A stretch of 64,000 nucleotides of DNA, taken from assembly GCF_024741795.1 (NCBI RefSeq), contig NZ_CP102950.1, forward strand, positions 2,418,001 through 2,482,000. Direction: 5' to 3'. The notes below the pieces were generated by a model, which saw nothing but the letters and a program-made list of their open reading frames with translations, had not been told where the DNA came from and searched no databases. The DNA is from Arthrobacter sp. CJ23. GTDB lineage: Bacteria > Actinomycetota > Actinomycetes > Actinomycetales > Micrococcaceae. This document shows positions 8,375-18,337 of this stretch, in pieces (positions within the stretch are counted from its first letter, which is position 1; each line of letters begins with the position of its first letter). A program made the translations under genes and the position numbers.

Positions 8375-9148
8375 ATGGCTGTCATTGATCCGGGCCGGAT
8401 GAGCCCGCAGGAACTGGTCCTCCACCTGAGGGCCGTCTACGGCTATACGTGGAAGGAGCTGGGGGAGCGGCTGGGCCGTTCGGAGCGGATGCTGCGCAAG
8501 GTCGCGGCCGGGCAAAGCCGCGGCGAGGCGTACCGGCAGGCGTTGACCGAGCTCCACGAGCGCGGTGAAGTCACGCACATGCCCTCGCGCCGGCGCGGCA
8601 GGGACGGGCATCTGGTGCCGGTGCGTGCGAAGGCCGGCACCCCGGCCGGCACGGTGGTCCCGGAGGACACCGGGGGCACCTTCGCGCGGCTCTCCGCCCG
8701 CGGGGCGTTCCACAGCACCACCACCGATTTCCCGGAGGGCGGCAGGCAGTACAGTGTCCAGATGCCCAAGAGCGCCCGGGCGAAGGGCCGCCTCGCGGGC
8801 ATCGGCGAACTCCACCAGCGTTTGCTCTCGATTTCCCGGTCCCAGGCCCGGCACGACAAACGGGTGAAGCTGCAGGTCATCTACCGTACGGACGGGCGGG
8901 GCCGTGTCATGGAGATCGGTTCCAAATCCGGGTACCACGCCTCCGACATCCTCAGCGATGTCAGGGACCTGCACGGCGGGGACATGACGTCCTGGATCCT
9001 CTCCCAGAGCCGGGAGCGTTACGAGAACCTGGACCTGAAAAAATCACCGCTGGTCTCGGTCACGATGACGGTCTTCAATGCCGTCCGGACCAAGCCTGCC
9101 CGCAAGGCCCAGGACGCCGCGGGAACCCGCCGGCGCCGCCGACGCTGA
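8375..9148 (+). CDS. HTH protein, candidate telomere terminal protein (left copy)
   Basis: An intact protein of 257 residues. The N terminus (about residues 9-50) is a helix-turn-helix (L-x-x-V-Y-G-Y-T-W-K-E-L-G-E-R-L-G-R-S-E-R-M-L), the middle is basic and the C terminus ends in an arginine run. Its start is 3 bases after the polymerase-like stop with GGAGG inside that gene's end, so the two are coupled. Small DNA-binding proteins encoded right beside a telomere-associated replication protein are the hallmark of terminal proteins (Tpg of Streptomyces, the pAL1 terminal protein). I infer that role from gene order and architecture; I cannot identify the priming residue. A plain plasmid regulator is the alternative. 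Confidence 0.5.
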   Translation: MAVIDPGRMSPQELVLHLRAVYGYTWKELGERLGRSERMLRKVAAGQSRGEAYRQALTELHERGEVTHMPSRRRGRDGHLVPVRAKAGTPAGTVVPEDTGGTFARLSARGAFHSTTTDFPEGGRQYSVQMPKSARAKGRLAGIGELHQRLLSISRSQARHDKRVKLQVIYRTDGRGRVMEIGSKSGYHASDILSDVRDLHGGDMTSWILSQSRERYENLDLKKSPLVSVTMTVFNAVRTKPARKAQDAAGTRRRRRR

Positions 9149-9180
9149 ACCGACCACACCACCCCGCCAAGGGCCAACCC

Positions 9181-9220
9181 TGCCGGACAGCACCGGACAG
9201 CACGGGACAATACGGGGCTG
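9181..9220 (+). repeat. 10-bp tandem repeat after the terminal-protein-like gene (left)
   Basis: Four consecutive 10-base units, TGCCGGACAG, CACCGGACAG, CACGGGACAA and TACGGGGCTG, with core CSGGAC. A spacing of one helical turn is typical of protein-binding iterons. It starts 32 bases after the HTH gene. Function is unproven. Confidence 0.45.
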
Positions 9221-9265
9221 GACACCGGGAAGGGCGCTCGCCGCCGGTGGGGCCCGGGTGCGGGT

Positions 9266-9310
9266 GTGCCCTTGCTGCCGGGCCGTGCCATGGCCCGGTG
9301 GCAGGGGCAC
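9266..9310 (+). terminator. Long hairpin between HTH gene and YqeY gene (left)
   Basis: Stems 9266-9284 and 9292-9310 pair over 16 of 19 positions (two of the others can pair as G-U) around a 7-base loop. There is no U-run, so it may be a factor-assisted terminator, an mRNA-stabilising hairpin or a protein site. The remainder of 9221-9430 shows no gene. Confidence 0.45.
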
Positions 9311-9430
9311 GCATGATCTCGTGCCTGCAAAAGAGGAATCTGCACATGAGGGGGCGTCCCGGTGCGTCATGGGGGTGCGGGGCGTGAAGAATGAAAGGTA
9401 CCCCATCACTGAAAAGGAACCCCCGTTGCC

Positions 9431-9895
9431 ATGAGTACTTTGAAGGAACGCCTCCACGCCGATGTCATCACCCATATGAAAGACCGTGACAAGACCGCGC
9501 TGGCCACGGTCCGTAACGTGCTGGGCGAGATCGAAACCCGCGAAAAGTCCGGCAAGAGCCCCGTCGCGCTCGACGACGCCCAGGTCACGGCCTTGCTCCA
9601 GAAGGAGGCCGCGAAACGCCGCGACACGGCCCGCATCTACGCCGAGGCCGGCGAGAGCGGCCGTGCGGCCGCGGAGATCGCCGAGGCCGAAATCATCGAA
9701 AGCTACCTGCCCCGGGCGCTGGGCGCAGCCGAGGTCGAAACCATCATCGACGAGGCCCTCGCCGCGCTCAGGGCCCAGGGCCAGGAACCCACCCTGCGCC
9801 AGATGGGCGCCGTGATGAAGCCCGTGACCGCGAAGATCGCCGGCCGCTTCGACGGCAAGGCCGTTAGCGACCTCGTCCGGGCCCGCCTGAGCTGA
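9431..9895 (+). CDS. GatB/YqeY domain protein (left copy)
   Basis: An intact 154-residue protein of the GatB/YqeY family: all-helical, with the N-terminal L-K-x-R-L-x-x-D-x-x-x-x-M-K signature, a central E-A-A-K-R-R-D-T-A-R-I-Y and a C-terminal helix ending A-V-S-D-L-V-R-A-R-L. The family shares its fold with the tRNA-binding tail of amidotransferase GatB but has no proven enzymatic role. It reads toward the M55 gene; the 275-base convergent gap (9896-10170) is G/C-run-rich and holds no gene. It is usually a chromosomal gene, so its presence in the repeat is notable. Confidence 0.88.
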   Translation: MSTLKERLHADVITHMKDRDKTALATVRNVLGEIETREKSGKSPVALDDAQVTALLQKEAAKRRDTARIYAEAGESGRAAAEIAEAEIIESYLPRALGAAEVETIIDEALAALRAQGQEPTLRQMGAVMKPVTAKIAGRFDGKAVSDLVRARLS

Positions 9896-10170
9896 CCGCC
9901 GCCCCCGCACCGGCTCCACCCGGCGAAGGGGTGCCATCGTGGGAAGGGGTGCCGCCGCGGCCGATGGCCCGCCCCGGGCCCGCACCACGCTCCGGGGGCC
10001 TCGGACGGCGTCAACGGCTCCCCGCCTGCCCCGTGCCCCCCCTTGACGGGCCGGCCACGCAAGCCGCTCCGCCCCCCGGCGTGGGCGGCCTGCGGCACCC
10101 CACGCTCTGGGGGCCGGCGCCGGGACGGCGCCTGCCGCCCCCGGGCCGGGCTCCGGGGTCCCTGCCCTGC

Positions 10171-11023
10171 TTAGCGCCGCATGAAGAGTGCTGTCTTGGC
10201 GTGCATGGCGCTCGCGGCGAGTTCGTAGAACACGACGATCAGTCCGAGGACTTGGCCGGCATCCGTGACCGTGCATTCGACCGAGCGCTCGCTCGTGCGC
10301 CGCGCACCCGGAATCGACAGGGCAAGCTCGGCGGCGGTTGCCGTGGGCATATCCACCGCAACCCTGAACTGCGTCGGCAGTTCCGGAACGGTGAGGGTTG
10401 CCGCGTTCCGCACGGCGCGCGCCGCGGCGTCGCGGATGGCTCCGCGGGCCACGGAAGGCGCAAGCGATGCGGTGGACGTGTAGCCGTGCGCGACTTTGAC
10501 CTCGACGGCCTCGACTCCGGCGAACTGCTCCCGTGCGATGCGGCAGATCACGTCATCGCCGCTGACGAGCCCGACGGGTACCCCGAGCGAGGCCGCGTAC
10601 ATGGCGTTGACCTCGGCCTCCGAGACCACCGCACCGTTCACCCGTACCTGCGTGAAGTGGCTTGAAAAGGTGTGCGCAAGCACGCCGTATTCTCCCGCGG
10701 GGGGCGTGGTAGCCGATGAACAAGGCGACGTCGCAATCCGCGGTGAGTCCCTCGGCCATGCACTGCGCCTTCGGACTGCCGAACACGACGATGGCCCGGG
10801 GGTCCAGAAGCTCGTGGATCAGGTTGTCCATCGTGCCGTGCGAATCGTTGATGACAACCTCCTCCGCACCGGCGTCGAAGGCACCCGCGATGGCGGCGTT
10901 TGCCTCAAGCGTCATCAATTCCTGTGCACGTGGATAGCCGTAGCCGCCGCGGACGACCTGGTCAAAGGTCGCGACGCCGGCGACGCCCTCCATGTCGATC
11001 GAGATGAATGTCTTGACGCTCAC
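10171..11023 (-). CDS. M55 D-aminopeptidase, DppA type (left copy, frameshifted)
   Basis: Zinc-dependent D-aminopeptidase family M55, which removes N-terminal D-amino acids such as D-Ala from peptides; Bacillus DppA is the model. The GTG start at 11023 follows GAAGGAGAG. The frame breaks at about 10697-10702, where six G replace the five in the right arm, so this copy reads as two pieces. The right copy (55339-56190) is intact and shows all metal ligands. Confidence 0.85.
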
Positions 11024-11134
11024 GAGCTCTCCTTCGAAGGTGGGGCGCGCAGACGGGACTGCGCCCATGGACCTCAGTATTGCGGCCACACACCTCACCG
11101 CGCCTGGGCCGGGGCAACCAATGCAGGGCTTCAG

Positions 11135-11153
11135 CATTGTTTGATCGGACGAA
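11135..11153 (+). promoter_or_regulatory. Shared CATTGTT-N6-GACGAA site before M55 and peptidase genes (left)
   Basis: CATTGTT, six bases, GACGAA in the divergent region between the M55 gene (start 11023) and the fusion peptidase gene (start 11230). The same motif with the same spacing lies upstream of the PucR gene (18338-18356), making it a candidate regulator-binding site. I see no convincing -35/-10 pair nearby. Confidence 0.5.
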
Positions 11154-11229
11154 GTGCGGGGGCGGTGGAGCGTCGAAGGTAGAGGGACAAGACACCAGTG
11201 GACTCACCGCCACGAGAAGGGGAATCACC

Positions 11230-14200
11230 GTGACGCCCAACACCTCTACGAACCGCCCGCTTGAGCTCGAAGATCTCGGGCGCTTCGTGGTGCCGGCCGA
11301 GACCGCGATCTCGCCAGATGGCACGCTCGTGGTCTTCACCCGCACGGAAACCTTGAACGGCACGGCGCACAGCTCGCTCTGGGCGGTCAGCGACGGCTCC
11401 GAGGCCCGCCCTCTGACGAGCGGCCCGGCCGATTCCGGCCCGCAATTCGTTCCCGATGGCTCCGCTGTGCTCTTCCTGCGGGCCTCCGATGGACCAGCCC
11501 AGGTGTACCTGCTGCCCATCGGAGGAGGCGAGGCGCGGGCACTGAGCTGCGCCGCCGACTTCCCCCTGGGTGTTGCGGCCGCGCGCGTCAGCCCCGAGGG
11601 CCTGCGCCTGGCCATCACCGCACCGGTTTCGCGCAACGCAACGGGATCCGTGGTGGAAGAGCCGATCGTGATCGACAGGCTCGGCTTCAAGACCGATGGG
11701 CTCGGCTGGAACGCGGCCGTTCGGCTGCACCTCTTCGTGAGCGAGATCGCCTCCGGCCACGTGCGGCGCCTCAGCGACGGCGACTGGAATGCCAGCGAGG
11801 CAAACTGGTCCCCCGACGGCCTGCTGATCGCCTTCACGGCCGCCATCGAACCTGGCAGCGACCTCGATTGGACGAGCGGCGCCTACGTGCTCGACGTCGA
11901 CGCCAAGATGCCGCTGCCGCGCCGCATCGGCCAGGCCACCAGCGTCAGCGGGGCACTGTCATGGTCACCGGATGGTGGCTCCGTGATCGCGGTCGGGAAT
12001 CGCGCTCCGCGCACCGGCAACGCCGAGCTCCTTCGTCTTTACCTCGGCACGGATGCGGCCGACGCCTCGCTCACTGCCGCGCTGGACCGCAATGTCATGG
12101 CTCGGCTTCCCGGGCTACCCCGGCGGGCGCCCGACGTTTCGTGCCGACGGCTCCGAGATCCTCTACTGCCCACGAGAGCGCGGCTGGACGCAGCTGCACG
12201 CGCTCGCCGCCGATGGCACGGGCTCACGGGCATTGCTCGCAGGGCCCCACCAGGTGGTCTCTGCCCTGTCCGTGGCGTCCGCTTGCGCGCGTGTGGCCTT
12301 CGTGCTCACGACCCAGCAGAGCCTGGGTGAGGTCGCGACGCTGGACCTGGCGACGGGCGTCCTGACGGTGCTCACGAGATTGCGCGAGAGCACCCTGGCC
12401 GGCATCGAGCTGTTCGAGGCCGAAGAACGCGAGTTCACCATCACCGATGGCACGCGCGTTCATGGGTGGTTGCTCTCGGCCCCGCAGACCGAGGGCGCGG
12501 CGCCCCTGCTGCTCGACATTCACGGCGGCCCCCACAACGCCTGGAGCGGTGTCGCTGACGGCGTTCATCTTTACCACCAGGTCTTGGCGGCGAAGGGCTG
12601 GCGCATCCTGATGGTGAACCCCCGCGGTTCGGATGGCTACGGGGACGCCTTCTACCGGGCCGTAAACGGGGGCTGGGGCACCGCCGATGAACGCGACTTC
12701 CTCGAGCCGATCGACACGCTCGTTGCCGAGGGCCTCGCGGACCCCGACCGCCTCGCCGTGACCGGTTACAGCTACGGAGGCTTCGGCACCTGTGCGCTCA
12801 CGGCAACGACCCCCCGGTTTGCCGCGGCCGTCGCCGGTGGCCTGATCTGCAACTTCTCCAGCATGGCCGCCGATGGCGAGCACGCCGCGTACTTTTCCGA
12901 GATGAGCACCGGGGTTGCGCCGCTGGGCCACTACCGCGAGCTTCTGGACGGCTCGCCGATCGCCCGGGTCACCAATGTCAGAACGCCGACCCTCATCCTG
13001 CACGGAGCCGAGGACGCAAGCTGTCCCGTCGGGCAGGGCGAGGAATGGTTCAAGGCCCTGCGCCTGGCCGGGGTGCCGGCCCGCCTTGTTCTCTACCCGG
13101 GCGGGAGCCACCTGTTCATCCTGAACGGCCCGATCGAGTATCGCATCGACTACAACCGCCGTCTCATCGAGTGGCTCGAAAGCTACACACGGCCCGTCTC
13201 GCGCGCGCGGCCGCGCGGCCTCACCGCCATGCGGCCACGGTGCCGGCTTCTGGCGCCGCCGCCTGGACGTTCTGCGCACCCGCTACGGGGTCACCGCCGC
13301 ACAGTTCGGCATCGTGCGGCTCAACGAGAACGGCACCCCGATCGAGTGCACCACGGCGAGCTCGGGAGTGCTCGACACCGGCTCCGGGGTATCCACGACG
13401 GACGACGCGCTTTTCCAGATCGGCTCGATCACCAAGGTCTGGACAACGGTCCTCATCATGCAACTCCTCGACGAGGGGCGCCTGGAGCTGGATGCGCCGG
13501 TGCAGAGCATTCTGCCCGATTTCGCCCTCGCGGATCACGCCACCGCTGCCGCCGTCACCGTGCGGCACCTGCTGATCCACACGAGCGGCATCGACGGGGA
13601 CCTCTTCACCGACACCGGCCCGGGCGATGACTGCGTCGAGCGCTACGTCGAGTCACTGAGGAGCGCCAGGCAGGTGCACCCGATCGACGAGCGTTTCTCG
13701 TACTGCAACGCAGGCTTCGTCGTCGCGGGACGGATCATCGAGGTGCTGCGAGGCTGCACCTGGGACGCCGCGCTACGCAAGCACATCATCGCCCCCATGG
13801 GACTCGAACACACGATCACCCTGACCTCGGACGCCCCACGCTTCGCCACCGCAACGGGGCACACTGGCTTCGGCGAGGCAGCCGCGCCGGTTTCGACGTG
13901 GCCGATCACGCGCTCCATGGGGCCAGCGGGCCTGATCACGGCGAGCATCGGGGACCTGCTCAGCTTCGCCCAGACCGCGCTCCGCGGCGGTATCGCACCC
14001 AACGGCACACGCATACTCTCCGCCGAATCGGCCAGCGCCATGCTCGAGGAACAGGTGAGCCTGCGCGCAGTATCGCCCGCGACCATTGGCTGGGGGCTCG
14101 GCTGGTTCCTCGAAGACTGGAAAGGAACATTCGTCTACGGACACGATGGGGGCACCATCGGCCAACGCGCCTATCTGCGGGTCTTCCCGGAGGACGGTTT

Positions 14201-14621
14201 CGCGCTCGCGCTGCTGAGCACGGGAGGCCAACCGGATGGCCTCTACCGGGAATTGTTCGGCGATGCCGCCAGCGCCGTCTCGGCGGCGCGGATTCCGGAT
14301 GCCTTGCAGGCGGACCCGGAGGGCCCGTCCGCCGCGCTTGCCGCAGAGATTGCCCTGACACCGCTCAGCTACGCCTCCGGCGCAGCGGCGCTCACTTTCG
14401 AGAACGGCGAGCATGGTCCGCAGCTGACCATGCGCGAACTCACCGACATCCTGCAGGACGGCGCGGAGCCCAAAGCAACCACCCTCAGGCTTGTGCCCGC
14501 CACCGAGCCCGGCGTCTTGCTCTTCACCGCGCCCGACTCCGCGGGCTGGGCCCACTTCCGTCCGCTTGAGAAGGGCGCCTATCTCGGGTACCGCTACATG
14601 CCCCACGGTGATGCCTCGTGA
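11230..14621 (+). CDS. Prolyl-oligopeptidase / serine beta-lactamase-like fusion A (left, frameshifted)
   Basis: One polypeptide of about 1,128 residues after correction. Residues about 1-390 are TolB/WD40-like propeller repeats (S-P-D-G motifs); then an S9 alpha/beta hydrolase with G-Y-S-Y-G-G (Ser514), Asp595 and His627; then a class-C beta-lactamase-like domain with S-I-T-K (Ser731-Lys734), Y-C-N and G-H-D-G-G. The GTG start at 11230 follows AAGGGG. No signal peptide: cytoplasmic. It should cut short peptides with the S9 domain, while the second domain may act as D-aminopeptidase, esterase or amidase. Frame breaks at 12100-12106 and 13226-13235 both replace a GCCGGC seen in the right arm, so the gene is probably whole. 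It overlaps the next gene as GTGA. Confidence 0.88.
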
Positions 14622-15502
14622 CCGGTGCTCTGCCCACGAGCCAGGCCAGGCGCGACAAGATCGCCTCACGTGCCGAGGCCCAGGCCCAGGCACTGGCTGC
14701 GGCCAGCGGGATCAGCGTCCGCACCCTGCACGACCCGGCCGACATGGAGTTGGCCTCCGCCCTGCTCGCGACGATCTGGAAGGCCGAGGGAAACGCCCCG
14801 CACATCGACCCGGGCCTGCTCGTCGCGCTCGCCCACGCGCACAACTACGTGGCGGGCGCCTACCGCGGCGCGGACCTGATTGCCGTGTGCGTCGGGTTCT
14901 TCCACCCGCCCCCGGACCGGGCGCTGCACTCACACATCGCGGGCGTCCGCGGCGGGAGCGTCGGGGCCGGGGTCGGCAAGGCACTCAAACACCATGAGCG
15001 GGCCTGGTGCCTTCGCCGCGGGACCGACACCATGACGTGGACCTTTGATCCGCTCATTGCGCGCAACGCCTACTTCAACATCCACCGGCTCGGGACAGCC
15101 GCAAGCGAATACTTGCCCAATTTCTACGGAGAGATGACCGACAGCATCAACCGCGGCCAGGACAGCGACCGGATGCTGCTGGCCTGGGATCTGCTGCGGG
15201 AGCCCGGTGCCCGCATCGCGGCAGGCACCCCGGAACCGGAGGCCTGTGTCCTGCACAACGAGGACGGGGTGCCGCGCCTGTGCCTCGATTCCCCGGGCTC
15301 GGCGCAGCGCGTCCGGGTCGAGATCCCCTCCGACATCGAAACGATGCGCATCGAGCATCCCGAGCGGGCCGCCCGCTGGCGCCCCGCGCTCCGTGAGGCC
15401 CTCGCACCACTCATGAACGACGGCTGGCAGGTCACCGACTTCGCCCGCCGCGGCCACTACAGTCTCGAAAGGACCCCCGCACGTGCGCATTCTCAGCATT
15501 GA
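14618..15502 (+). CDS. GNAT-family acyltransferase, candidate N-succinyltransferase (left copy)
   Basis: An intact 294-residue protein starting at GTG 14618, overlapping the peptidase stop by 4 bases. It looks like the GNAT-like proteins encoded next to N-succinylamino acid racemases (COG3375 type): a region with V-C-V-G-F-F-H-P, S-H-I-A-G-V and M-T-W-T-F-D-P-L, then R-N-A-Y-F-N-I-H-R-L-G, characteristic of that group. In Geobacillus the neighbouring GNAT succinylates D-amino acids to feed the racemase. Its gene overlaps the racemase-like gene by 20 bases, supporting a joint role. Family placement is from remembered motifs; the acyl donor is inference. Confidence 0.78.
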   Translation: MTGALPTSQARRDKIASRAEAQAQALAAASGISVRTLHDPADMELASALLATIWKAEGNAPHIDPGLLVALAHAHNYVAGAYRGADLIAVCVGFFHPPPDRALHSHIAGVRGGSVGAGVGKALKHHERAWCLRRGTDTMTWTFDPLIARNAYFNIHRLGTAASEYLPNFYGEMTDSINRGQDSDRMLLAWDLLREPGARIAAGTPEPEACVLHNEDGVPRLCLDSPGSAQRVRVEIPSDIETMRIEHPERAARWRPALREALAPLMNDGWQVTDFARRGHYSLERTPARAHSQH

Positions 15503-16613
15503 CCTCATCGATATCACCCTGCCCCTCGTCTCGCCCTTCACCACCTCGTTCAGCACCCAAACCTCCCGCGCACCGCTGCTCGTCAAGGTCAGCGCCGAGC
15601 ACAACGGCCGTGAGGTGACCGGCTGGGGCGAGTGCGTGGTCCTGGACGGGCCCGTGTACTCGCCCGAGTACCTCGATGGCGCGCGCGAGGTGTTGCAGCG
15701 CTTCCTGATTCCGGCGCTCTACGCCTGGCAGGAGGCGGGCAAGGCACTCACCGCCGAGCTCGTCGGCCACGTCCTTGAGCACATCGTGGGCCACCGCATG
15801 GCCAAGGCCGCGCTCGAAATGGCGATCCTCGATGCCCAGCTGCGGGCGACGGACATCTCCTTCGCCTCCTATTTCGGCACGACCGTCGAGGCGGTTCCGT
15901 CCGGCGTTTCGGTTGGAATCCAGAAGTCAATCCCGGATCTGCTTTCCGCCGTAGGCGGCTACATCGACCAGGGCTACGTGCGCATCAAACTCAAGATCCA
16001 GCAGGGCTGGGACATCGAGCCCGTCCGCGCAGTGCGGGAGCGCTTTGGCGATATCCCGTTGCAGGTAGACGCGAACACCGCCTACCGGCTCGTCGACGCC
16101 CCGCACCTGCGCAAGCTCGATCCCTTCAACCTGCTGCTGATCGAGCAGCCGCTCGCTGAGGACGATCTGCGCCAGCACGCCCTCCTCGCCCGTGAAATCT
16201 CGACGCCGATGTGCCTGGACGAGTCGATTGTCTCTGCCGCCTCCGCCGCCGACGCCATCGCCCTGGGGGCCGCGGCAATTATCAACATCAAGCCCGGACG
16301 CGTTGGCGGGTACCTCGAAGCCAAACGTATTCACGACATCGCCGTCGCCCATGGGGTCGCTGTGTGGTGCGGCGGGATGCTCGAGACCGGCCTGGGACGT
16401 GCGGCAAATGCGGCACTCGCCGGCCTGCCCGGATTCACCTTGCCCGGAGACATCTCGGCATCGGAGCGCTTCTACACGCAGGACATCACCGAACCCTTCC
16501 GCATCGAAGAGGGCCGGATCCGGATCCCGAGCGGCCCGGGCATCGGCGTCGAACCGATCCCTGCGGTGCTCGCCGAGGCGACGACAGCGACCCTGACGGT
16601 CGCCCCACAGTGA
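15483..16613 (+). CDS. N-succinylamino acid racemase / OSBS-like enolase-superfamily enzyme (left copy)
   Basis: An intact 376-residue member of the muconate-lactonizing subgroup of the enolase superfamily. All catalytic residues are visible: K169-L-K171, metal ligands Asp196 (V-D-A-N), Glu221 (I-E-Q-P-L) and Asp246 (L-D-E-S), and Lys270 in N-I-K-P-G-R-V-G-G. These motifs are shared by o-succinylbenzoate synthase and N-succinylamino acid racemase. The overlapping GNAT gene and nearby M20 hydrolase favour racemase over menaquinone synthesis, since no other men gene is present. It would interconvert N-succinyl-D- and L-amino acids in the cytoplasm. It starts with GTG inside the GNAT gene and is the last gene of its operon. 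Confidence 0.88.
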   Translation: MRILSIDLIDITLPLVSPFTTSFSTQTSRAPLLVKVSAEHNGREVTGWGECVVLDGPVYSPEYLDGAREVLQRFLIPALYAWQEAGKALTAELVGHVLEHIVGHRMAKAALEMAILDAQLRATDISFASYFGTTVEAVPSGVSVGIQKSIPDLLSAVGGYIDQGYVRIKLKIQQGWDIEPVRAVRERFGDIPLQVDANTAYRLVDAPHLRKLDPFNLLLIEQPLAEDDLRQHALLAREISTPMCLDESIVSAASAADAIALGAAAIINIKPGRVGGYLEAKRIHDIAVAHGVAVWCGGMLETGLGRAANAALAGLPGFTLPGDISASERFYTQDITEPFRIEEGRIRIPSGPGIGVEPIPAVLAEATTATLTVAPQ

Positions 16614-16639
16614 GCCCAGAGCCCAGAGCCCAGAGCCCA
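16612..16639 (+). repeat. Four 7-base tandem repeats between convergent genes (left)
   Basis: GAGCCCA repeated four times immediately after the racemase stop, followed by the 12-base palindrome GCGAGCGCTCGC ahead of the PucR stop. A short slippage-prone repeat; the palindrome may contribute to termination of both genes. Confidence 0.75.
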
Positions 16640-16655
16640 GAGCGAGCGCTCGCCG

Positions 16656-18303
16656 TTAGCTGAGTAGGCGCAGCTGGATCATGGCTGCGAAGCGCGCTTC
16701 CGGGTCGCTCAGGTCGATCTGTCCGATGGCGGAGAGCCGGCGCAGGCGGTAGCGGAAGGTGTTCGGGTGGGTGTACACGAGCGCGGACGCCGCAGCGACG
16801 TCGCCGAAGGCATCCAGCCAGGCGCGGAGAGTTTCAACAAGTTGTGCGTTGCGTGCCCGGTCGTACTCGAGCAGCCGTGCGACCGGGCCGCTGGGGCGGT
16901 CCCCGCGGGCGGCGGCAAGGTCTCCGAGTTCGACCAGAAGCGCCTCAACCTGCACATCGTCGAAGATCGCGAGCTGGGCATGCGAGCGGCCGAGTTGAAG
17001 CACGCGCAGGGCGCGATCGGCGCTGACGCGGGAAGCGGGCAGTGCCGCATGGTCTTCGGCGATGGTGCCGATACCGAGCAGCAGGCGCCGGTCACCGCCG
17101 ATGCGGGCGAGGAATTCTTTGGCAACTCGTGCGGCGCGCCGCTCGGCGTCGGCTTGATCCGGGCGAACGCTGACGACACCGTAGACGATGTTGCCGATGA
17201 GGGCGGCGGCGGAGCGGGGGTATACCGCGCCCAGGTGCATCGAGAGGGCGTCGGCGATGCGTTGCCGTGCGGCGAGAAGACGCGCATGTGCGGGCCCGCC
17301 CTCCTCGTCCTCTTCGGAATCTGCGGCAGCGAGCGCCAGCACCACACAGCGGTGATCGGTGAGGCGCAACCGTGAGGCCGCCTCGGCTGCGCCGGCCCCG
17401 CCCTCAAGCACCGTGGCCAGGAGATCGGCCCGCAGCCTGCGCTCAACGTCGGCGCCGGCGCGTATCCGCAGCATGTGCAGCGCGACGAGCTTCGCGGCAT
17501 CCTTGAGCGCCCCGATCCGGTCTTCCGGCATGGGTTCGCGCACCGCAACCCAGATGGAGCCGAGAATCTCGTCGCCCGCACGTACCGCGAGCGCCACCCG
17601 GGGGTAGGAGGCCACGTGGGCGTCGGCGTCGACGGGAGCGACCTGGATGGGGTCGGTGCTGCGGTACAGCTCGCGGAACACGCCGCGCTGTTCCAACTGG
17701 CGCAGGTAGCGCTCGGGAACCTGACGGCCGAGGATGGTCTCGACGCGGGCGGGATCGGCTTCGTCTTGTTTGCCGGAGAAGGCGAGGACCCGGGAGTTGC
17801 GGTCCTCGATCGTGACGGGCGCGTTGAGAAGGGTCGAAATTGCGTTGGCGAGCGAGAAGAGGTCACCGGCGGGCATTCCACCGAGGCCTTGTGGTCCGCT
17901 CTCGCCGACATCGCCCTCCGCGATGAGCGAGCGCAGCATCGAAGTGAGTTGGGCCCAGGAGGCGCCGCGGGTCAGCGCGAGCACGGGAATGCCGGATTCT
18001 TCGGACGCGCGGATGACCGCCGGGTCTGCACTCACTGGCGCCCGGAGCACGAGGCCGAGCGGCGTCTTGGGTGGCGAGTGTTGTGAGCAGCTCGACGATT
18101 TCCTCGCTCTCGCGCATCCCGACGCCGAGCACGAGCGCACCGTGTGAGGGGACCGCATCGTCGAGGCAGTCGTGGATGATGACCGTCTCGATCTGCTGTT
18201 GGGCCTCCGCGTTTCCGCAGACGAGCTCAAGAAGGGTCGTTCCGAGGTCTTCGAGCACCCGGCCAAGGCTTGAGCGCGGACGTGTCGTCACTGAAATGAG
18301 CAC
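16656..18303 (-). CDS. PucR-family transcriptional regulator (left copy, frameshifted)
   Basis: Likely regulator of the peptide/D-amino acid genes. The start is GTG 18303. The frame breaks at 18054-18060, where GCCGAGC stands for the GCCGGC of the right arm, splitting the first quarter from the rest. The right copy (48051-49697) is intact and is described there. Confidence 0.85.
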
Positions 18304-18337
18304 GTCTCCGACACTACGGGCGGACGGTACGACTCGA

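Noticed and set aside
12100..13235. Programmed frameshifts in the peptidase fusion
   Set aside because: The sites are not slippery sequences and the mirror copy is in frame at both places.
15483..16613. menC for menaquinone synthesis
   Set aside because: No other men genes are nearby, and the overlapping GNAT and the M20 gene point to the N-succinylamino acid racemase role of the same family.
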